9,077 nucleotides of DNA from Accumulibacter sp. (GTDB taxonomy: Bacteria > Pseudomonadota > Gammaproteobacteria > Burkholderiales > Rhodocyclaceae). Position numbers and translations under genes: made by a program. Under the pieces are notes generated by a model. The model made no database searches. It saw nothing but the letters and a program-made list of their open reading frames with translations, and was not told where the DNA came from. The DNA lies in contig JAITAJ010000200.1 in the NCBI GenBank assembly GCA_031284185.1, positions 1 through 9,077 of the forward strand, given 5' to 3'. Of this stretch, positions 6,402-9,077 are shown piece by piece (the stretch's first letter is position 1; each line of letters starts with the position of its first letter).

Positions 6402-6753
6402 TTCGTATATGCGGCGCGCAAGCCTTTGATCATCGGGTAATGCCGCGCATTCAGAGTCTTCAGTTCGGCGTTTTCCGACGATACCGTGGCGGCTACCAGG
6501 GCGTCCGCCAGCCCGACGCCGTGAGAACGGCCAAAATCCCGTTTCAATGATCCACCCGTGCGCGCGATTTCGGCGCTTACCGGAAGCACTCTGAAAAGCG
6601 CGATGAATTCATCCCTCCGGCATAAAGTTCCGATACCACGACGGCGGACAGGATCAGCCGGTCTTCACAGGAGCGCACGAGAGCAAGCGCCTTGGCATGG
6701 CCCCGCAAAAAATCGATCAATACGTCGGTGTCCGGCAGAACCGGTTTCCCCAT
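6398..6753 (-). pseudogene. VapC-like PIN-domain toxin, frameshifted
   Basis: Remnant of a VapC-type ribonuclease toxin. The first frame starts at ATG 6753 (Shine-Dalgarno GGAG six bases upstream) and encodes VLPDTDVLIDFLRG, with PIN acidic residue Asp8, and then LSAVVVSELYAG with Glu42. It hits a stop at 6577. The rest of the domain continues in another frame as LPVSAEIARTGGSLKRDFG, GVGLADALVAATV (third acidic site) and LKTLNARHYPMIKGL, ending at 6398. The distance between frames shows a net loss of one base (or gain of two), most likely in the GGAGGG run at about 6613-6618. Restored, the protein would be about 118 residues, near VapC size. Its start overlaps the antitoxin stop (TGATG). As it stands no active toxin should be made. 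Confidence 0.8.
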
Positions 6754-6989
6754 CACATGCTCCGCCCCCACTCCGAACGGATCACCCCGAAATCCGGGAG
6801 ATCGTTTCGATCCTTCCATAAGCCCGCCGCCGCCTTCAACACGGTGTCGCGTCACGCGGGCGCGGATTGTTCAAGCAAATGGCTGACGGCCATACGGATG
6901 AGTTCGCTGACCTCGATTCCCTTGTTTTCCGCGAGAAACTCCAGGCCCGCGCGTTCGTCGCTCGTCAAATAAACCTGTGTACGCACCAT
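6753..6989 (-). pseudogene. VapB-like RHH antitoxin with in-frame stop codon
   Basis: The ATG at 6989, behind a GGAGG Shine-Dalgarno, opens a 45-codon frame beginning MVRTQVYLTSDERAGLEFLA and continuing SELIRMAVSHLLEQ. This is the ribbon-helix-helix DNA-binding head of VapB/CopG-type antitoxins. A TGA at codon 46 (6854-6852) ends it. Beyond that TGA, in the same frame, come 32 more codons containing AAAGLWKDRNDLPDFGVI and RSEWGRSM, which look like the toxin-binding tail of this antitoxin family. The frame then ends with a TGA at 6755-6753 overlapping the vapC ATG, the normal coupled arrangement. A CGA-to-TGA change is the simplest explanation. The short product could still bind DNA but would lack the neutralising tail. 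Confidence 0.75.
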
Positions 6990-7073
6990 GATGCCTCCAT
7001 CGATACGCTACGAACATGCACCCCGTTTAACACGCAGGCCACGAAGATGCCAAAGACCGGCTTTTCCGGGCCG

Positions 7074-7403
7074 TCAAGCGCAACGGGCACGGCGGGAACC
7101 GAACCCAGACGAGCCTGCCGTTGCAGAGTCTGTTTCTACATTTTTGGGTTCCGGAGGCTTCAATAAGGTCCACGCGGGCACCTCCAGCGCCACGGCCAAG
7201 CGTTCGATGTTCGACAACGATACGTTCCAGCGCGAACGCTCCACGGCGGAAACGTAGGTCCGGTCCAGCTCGCACTCCATCGCCAACCGCTCCTGCGACC
7301 ATCCTCGCTCGACGCGCCGCAGGCGAATCCAGTAGGCCAGCACGTCGCGGAGATTGTCCGGATCGGGCAGCGCGGTAGGAGGAGATGGCTTGGCGGACAC
7401 CAC
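7074..7403 (-). CDS. Small XRE-family HTH regulator, C-protein-like
   Basis: A probable DNA-binding transcriptional regulator of 109 residues. After a proline-rich N terminus, a single Cro/C1-type helix-turn-helix spans about 18-81: IRLRRVERGWSQERLAMECE, LDRTYVSAVERSRWNVSLSN and IERLAVALEVPAWTLL. The pattern SQE-LA-RTY-S-ER-N-SL resembles controller (C) proteins of restriction-modification systems, but no restriction or methylase gene is present. The tail after residue 82 is low-complexity. The frame is open up to ATG 7538, but the GTG at 7403 is preferred: it has GAGG eight bases upstream, translation before it looks unlike a protein, and a terminator-like hairpin lies in between. It sits between two TA modules and might regulate one of them; the sequence does not show which. 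It could also be an orphan regulator. Confidence 0.75.
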   Translation of the reverse strand: MVSAKPSPPTALPDPDNLRDVLAYWIRLRRVERGWSQERLAMECELDRTYVSAVERSRWNVSLSNIERLAVALEVPAWTLLKPPEPKNVETDSATAGSSGFGSRRARCA

Positions 7404-7440
7404 GCCATCATCCTCATGTGATATACGTGCTCCCGCCTTG

Positions 7441-7460
7441 AAAAAAAGGGTCAGAGACCC
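7441..7460 (-). terminator. Short terminator-like hairpin upstream of the XRE gene
   Basis: On the minus strand GGGTC-TCT-GACCC is followed at once by seven T residues. The stem is only 5 bp, so strength is uncertain. It would stop transcripts from the relB-like/PIN pair before they reach the XRE gene, supporting the internal GTG start of that gene. The word GGGTCAG within it recurs at 7526-7532 on the plus strand. Confidence 0.4.
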
Positions 7461-7557
7461 ATGGCGAAATGAAAACCCCTGACAAGGCACCAGACTGCCA
7501 TTCATGAAGGAACACCCAAACATCAGGGTCAGTATCATTTCTTTTCAAGGAGACATG

Positions 7558-7653
7558 ATGTCTGAAAATTCACGGCCGGGTTCTTCCGACGGTTCCGGTG
7601 TGGCCGGCATCGATGACGCCTTGCAACATTTGACTGGCACGGGCCATTCATGA
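7558..7653 (+). CDS. Possible 31-codon small ORF, unknown
   Basis: The only plus-strand reading frame here with a convincing ribosome-binding site: AAGGAG five bases before ATG 7558 (a second in-frame ATG at 7555 is adjacent). The peptide starts MSENSRPGSSDGSGVAG and continues IDDALQHLTGTGHS. It is hydrophilic, Gly/Ser-rich at the start, and has no membrane segment. I do not recognise it. It may be a real small protein, the 5' stump of a truncated gene, or chance. It runs opposite to all its neighbours. Confidence 0.25.
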   Translation: MSENSRPGSSDGSGVAGIDDALQHLTGTGHS

Positions 7654-7707
7654 GGGATGGAAAGCTGCTGTAGCAGGCACGCATCGGGCGCGCCGGACTG
7701 ATACGCA

Positions 7708-8097
7708 TCAACTCGCCAGGATGTGGCTTACGTCATATTTCGGGATGTTCTCATCCGCAGTGATCAAGGTCATGCCATGGGTTTGCGCCGTGGCAACCAA
7801 CAAACGGTCGAACGGATCGCGGTGGCGCCATGGCAGGGTTTCCACCCGTTCGATTTCTGCCTGCGTCAACGGCAGCAGCCCAAAGCCATTACTCTCCACG
7901 ATACGGAAAAATTCCGCCACGCCGCCTTCGAGTTGGAGCTTTTGCACGCTCAGCTTGATGGCGACTTCCCACGCGGAAACGATGCTCACGTATTTCTTGC
8001 TGGCCGCATCGAAAATCGCCACCCTGGCGGCTTCCGACAGTTTTTCCGAATTGACCGCCAGCCAAAGGACGACATGCGTATCCAGGAGAAAATTCAC
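7708..8097 (-). CDS. PIN-domain toxin (VapC-like, COG3744 type)
   Basis: A probable metal-dependent ribonuclease toxin of a type II toxin-antitoxin pair. The 129-residue PIN domain is complete: LLDTH with Asp6, SAWEVAIK with Glu44, RDPFDRLLVATAQ with Asp94 and Asp97, and LITADENI with Asp115. This set matches the acidic cluster that holds Mg/Mn in PIN nucleases, and the LLDTHVVLW / DPFDRLL pattern is typical of the COG3744 branch. The RNA target is unknown. The GTG start at 8097 overlaps the antitoxin TGA by four bases (GTGA), so translation is coupled and antitoxin is made first. Unlike the vapC-like gene at 6398-6753, no lesion is seen. Confidence 0.88.
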   Translation of the reverse strand: MNFLLDTHVVLWLAVNSEKLSEAARVAIFDAASKKYVSIVSAWEVAIKLSVQKLQLEGGVAEFFRIVESNGFGLLPLTQAEIERVETLPWRHRDPFDRLLVATAQTHGMTLITADENIPKYDVSHILAS

Positions 8098-8375
8098 ATA
8101 TATTCCTTGAAGTCATCCAGCGGCGCGTCAAAATCGTCCGCGATCCGGAGCTTTTTCTCCCAACCGCCCAAGCGGGGAGTTCCACGCGGCGCGGCGCGTT
8201 TTCCGGCGGGGTGCAGGGAAATCCCGAACGGGATGGCTTGTTCCCGCAAGGTCTGCCGCAAGAACAGGTTGACCGCCGTGCTCATGTCCATGCCAAGTTG
8301 CGCGAACAAGGCTTGCGCCTGTTCCTTGACCTCGCTGTCCGTCCTGATGTTGATGTGTGTCTGCATGTCCGGCAT
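8094..8375 (-). CDS. RelB/DinJ-type antitoxin paired with the PIN toxin
   Basis: An antitoxin and probable autorepressor of about 93 residues. The N-terminal half (MQTHINIRTDSEVKEQAQAL, then FAQLGMDMSTAVNLFLRQTL) is a ribbon-helix-helix DNA-binding and dimerisation domain of the RelB/DinJ family. The C-terminal part after residue 60 is basic and then acidic, ending KLRIADDFDAPLDDFKEYM. That DDFDAPL-DF-EYM ending resembles tails of Phd-like or DUF2281-like antitoxins that neutralise PIN toxins rather than the usual DinJ tail; this comparison is from memory. Start choice is uncertain: ATG 8375 (AGGG three bases upstream), with ATG 8378 and 8366 possible. It overlaps the toxin by four bases and has a promoter with a palindrome at the -10 region. 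Confidence 0.85.
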   Translation of the reverse strand: MPDMQTHINIRTDSEVKEQAQALFAQLGMDMSTAVNLFLRQTLREQAIPFGISLHPAGKRAAPRGTPRLGGWEKKLRIADDFDAPLDDFKEYM

Positions 8376-8423
8376 CATCCCTGAACAAGTCCTGTTGGCA
8401 CAATGGGAATACCCTGACAACAT

Positions 8424-8433
8424 ATTGTATACA
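8424..8433 (-). promoter_or_regulatory. Candidate promoter and operator of the antitoxin-toxin pair
   Basis: On the minus strand, TACAAT (8429-8424) matches five of six -10 positions and overlaps the palindrome TGTATACA (8426-8433). The -35 region is weak. A palindrome overlapping the -10 box, about 50 bases before the antitoxin start, is what is expected for autorepression by an RHH antitoxin; binding itself is inferred. Confidence 0.45.
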
Positions 8434-8465
8434 TTTCGGTACGATGAAGCACCCTGTGGAACCCG

Positions 8466-8493
8466 AAAAAAGGCCGTCTTCCGACGGCCTTTT
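8466..8493 (-). terminator. Rho-independent terminator of hppA
   Basis: An 11-bp perfect stem (8468-8478 with 8483-8493) around a TTCC/GGAA loop, with core GGCCGTC/GACGGCC. On the minus strand it is followed by six T residues. It begins 23 bases after the hppA stop. The A-run on the other side makes it potentially bidirectional. Confidence 0.9.
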
Positions 8494-8516
8494 CGAGTCT
8501 CACCGGGCAAAGTGGA

Positions 8517-9077
8517 TCAGCTTTCAGACTGCTCGATCCTCATCCCATAGAAGCTGCGATAGACGAAGGTCAGGTTGAGCGCGAGGAAGATGGCGGCGAG
8601 GCACCAAGCCAGACCCTGCTGCCCCTGCGCCACCATGCCGACGGCCATTTCCACGGCCAAGAGGCCGAAGAGAGTGGTGAACTTGATGATCGGGTTCATC
8701 GCCACCGAACTCGTGTCCTTGAACGGGTCGCCCACCGTGTCGCCGACCACCGAGGCGGCGTGCAGTTCGGTTCCCTTGGCGCGCAGTTCGGTTTCGACGA
8801 CTTTCTTGGCGTTGTCCCAGGCGCCGCCCGCGTTGGCCATGAACACGGCCTGGTACAGGCCGACGATGGCCAGCGAGATCAGATAGCCGATGAAGAAGAA
8901 GGGTTCGATGAAGGCGCAGGCCAAGGTGCCGAAAAAGACCGCCAGGAAGATGTTGAACATCCCTTTCTGCGCATATAGCGTACAGATGGCCACGACCCGC
9001 TTGCTGTCCTCGACGCTGGCCTTGGTCAGGCCCTCGTCGAGCTTCATGTTCTGCTTGATGAACTCCACCGCGCGGTA
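8517..9077 (-). CDS. hppA: Membrane-bound ion-translocating pyrophosphatase, C-terminal part
   Basis: Integral membrane pyrophosphatase that couples PPi hydrolysis to pumping of H+ (or Na+) across the inner membrane. Only the last 186 residues are in the window; the 5' part lies beyond the right edge (usual total about 680-750). Visible hallmarks are FMANAGGAWDNAKK (79-92) and VVGDTVGDPFKDTSSVAMNP (110-129), the conserved Asp/Lys-rich cytoplasmic region at the active site, between hydrophobic segments at about 47-78, 131-150 and 157-173. The end reads FVYRSFYGMRIEQSES. Ion specificity and K+ dependence cannot be judged because the diagnostic residues are upstream. It is followed by a strong terminator. 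A shortened second copy of this gene lies at 6048-6401, next to hisG. Confidence 0.95.
   Translation of the reverse strand, partial: YRAVEFIKQNMKLDEGLTKASVEDSKRVVAICTLYAQKGMFNIFLAVFFGTLACAFIEPFFFIGYLISLAIVGLYQAVFMANAGGAWDNAKKVVETELRAKGTELHAASVVGDTVGDPFKDTSSVAMNPIIKFTTLFGLLAVEMAVGMVAQGQQGLAWCLAAIFLALNLTFVYRSFYGMRIEQSES

Larger units (their letters stand above)
7404..7707. other. Mostly non-coding gap between PIN toxin and XRE gene
   Basis: About 300 bases without a recognisable conserved gene. It holds the terminator-like hairpin (7441-7460), a second GGGTCAG (7526-7532), a small plus-strand ORF with a good ribosome site (7558-7653) and a 5-bp inverted repeat CTGCT/AGCAG at about 7664-7675. 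No mobile-element gene or tRNA is visible. Confidence 0.6.

Noticed and set aside
6852..6854. UGA in the vapB-like gene read as selenocysteine
   Set aside because: No SECIS-like hairpin is evident directly after it, antitoxins of this family do not use selenocysteine, and the adjacent toxin gene is also broken, so a nonsense mutation is simpler.
7074..7130. tRNA-like T-arm (GGGTTCGGTTCCC) at the 3' end of the XRE gene
   Set aside because: The T-loop lacks the invariant A, only about four stem pairs form, and no D-arm, anticodon arm or acceptor partner is found upstream.
7404..7538. Upstream extension of the XRE gene to ATG 7538
   Set aside because: No Shine-Dalgarno, the extra 45 residues do not look like part of the domain, and a terminator-like hairpin with T7 lies within the extension.
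1..9077. CRISPR arrays, rRNA, complete tRNAs, intact insertion sequences
   Set aside because: No regularly spaced repeats, no transposase or integrase frame and no RNA-gene signature were seen on either strand.

Overview
The window is GC-rich and compact. Nearly all genes lie on the minus strand, so they are read from the right edge towards the left. A short-form HisG, a GTGA-coupled hisG-hisD pair, a membrane pyrophosphatase and a DctPQM TRAP transporter fit a betaproteobacterium, perhaps of the Rhodocyclales type. This is inferred from gene content; the window holds no rRNA or other marker.

Layout in transcription order (right to left). 9077-8517: the C-terminal 186 codons of hppA (membrane pyrophosphatase), closed by a strong terminator. 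8375-7708: an intact toxin-antitoxin pair, a RelB/DinJ-type antitoxin overlapping a PIN-domain toxin, behind a probable autoregulated promoter. 7707-7404: mostly non-coding, with a short terminator-like hairpin and a possible 31-codon ORF on the plus strand. 7403-7074: a small XRE/C-protein-like regulator. 6989-6398: a decayed second TA pair, with a vapB-like antitoxin interrupted by an in-frame TGA and a vapC-like toxin broken by a one-base frameshift. 6401-6048: a remnant of hppA carrying two internal in-frame deletions. 5943-3983: hisG and hisD. 3798-982: a complete TRAP transporter dctP-dctQ-dctM, with its own promoter and a 13-bp hairpin between dctP and dctQ. 781-1: the first 260 codons of an EamA/DMT-family transporter that runs off the left edge.

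How the parts relate. HisG (ATP phosphoribosyltransferase) and HisD (histidinol dehydrogenase) catalyse the first and last steps of histidine synthesis; the rest of the pathway is not here, and TRAP genes follow hisD directly. DctP captures an organic acid in the periplasm and DctQM imports it using an ion gradient. HppA can contribute to such a gradient by pyrophosphate hydrolysis, but nothing in the sequence links it to the TRAP system. The roughly 2.5-kb segment with TA genes and the regulator lies between two directly oriented hppA sequences that are about 89% identical over 129 bases, which marks it as an accessory and probably unstable stretch.

The least routine observations are the TA island bracketed by hppA and its remnant, the antitoxin that seems to join a RelB/DinJ head to the tail of PIN-neutralising antitoxins, and the doubly broken vapBC. 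I did not find a convincing wholly new system.
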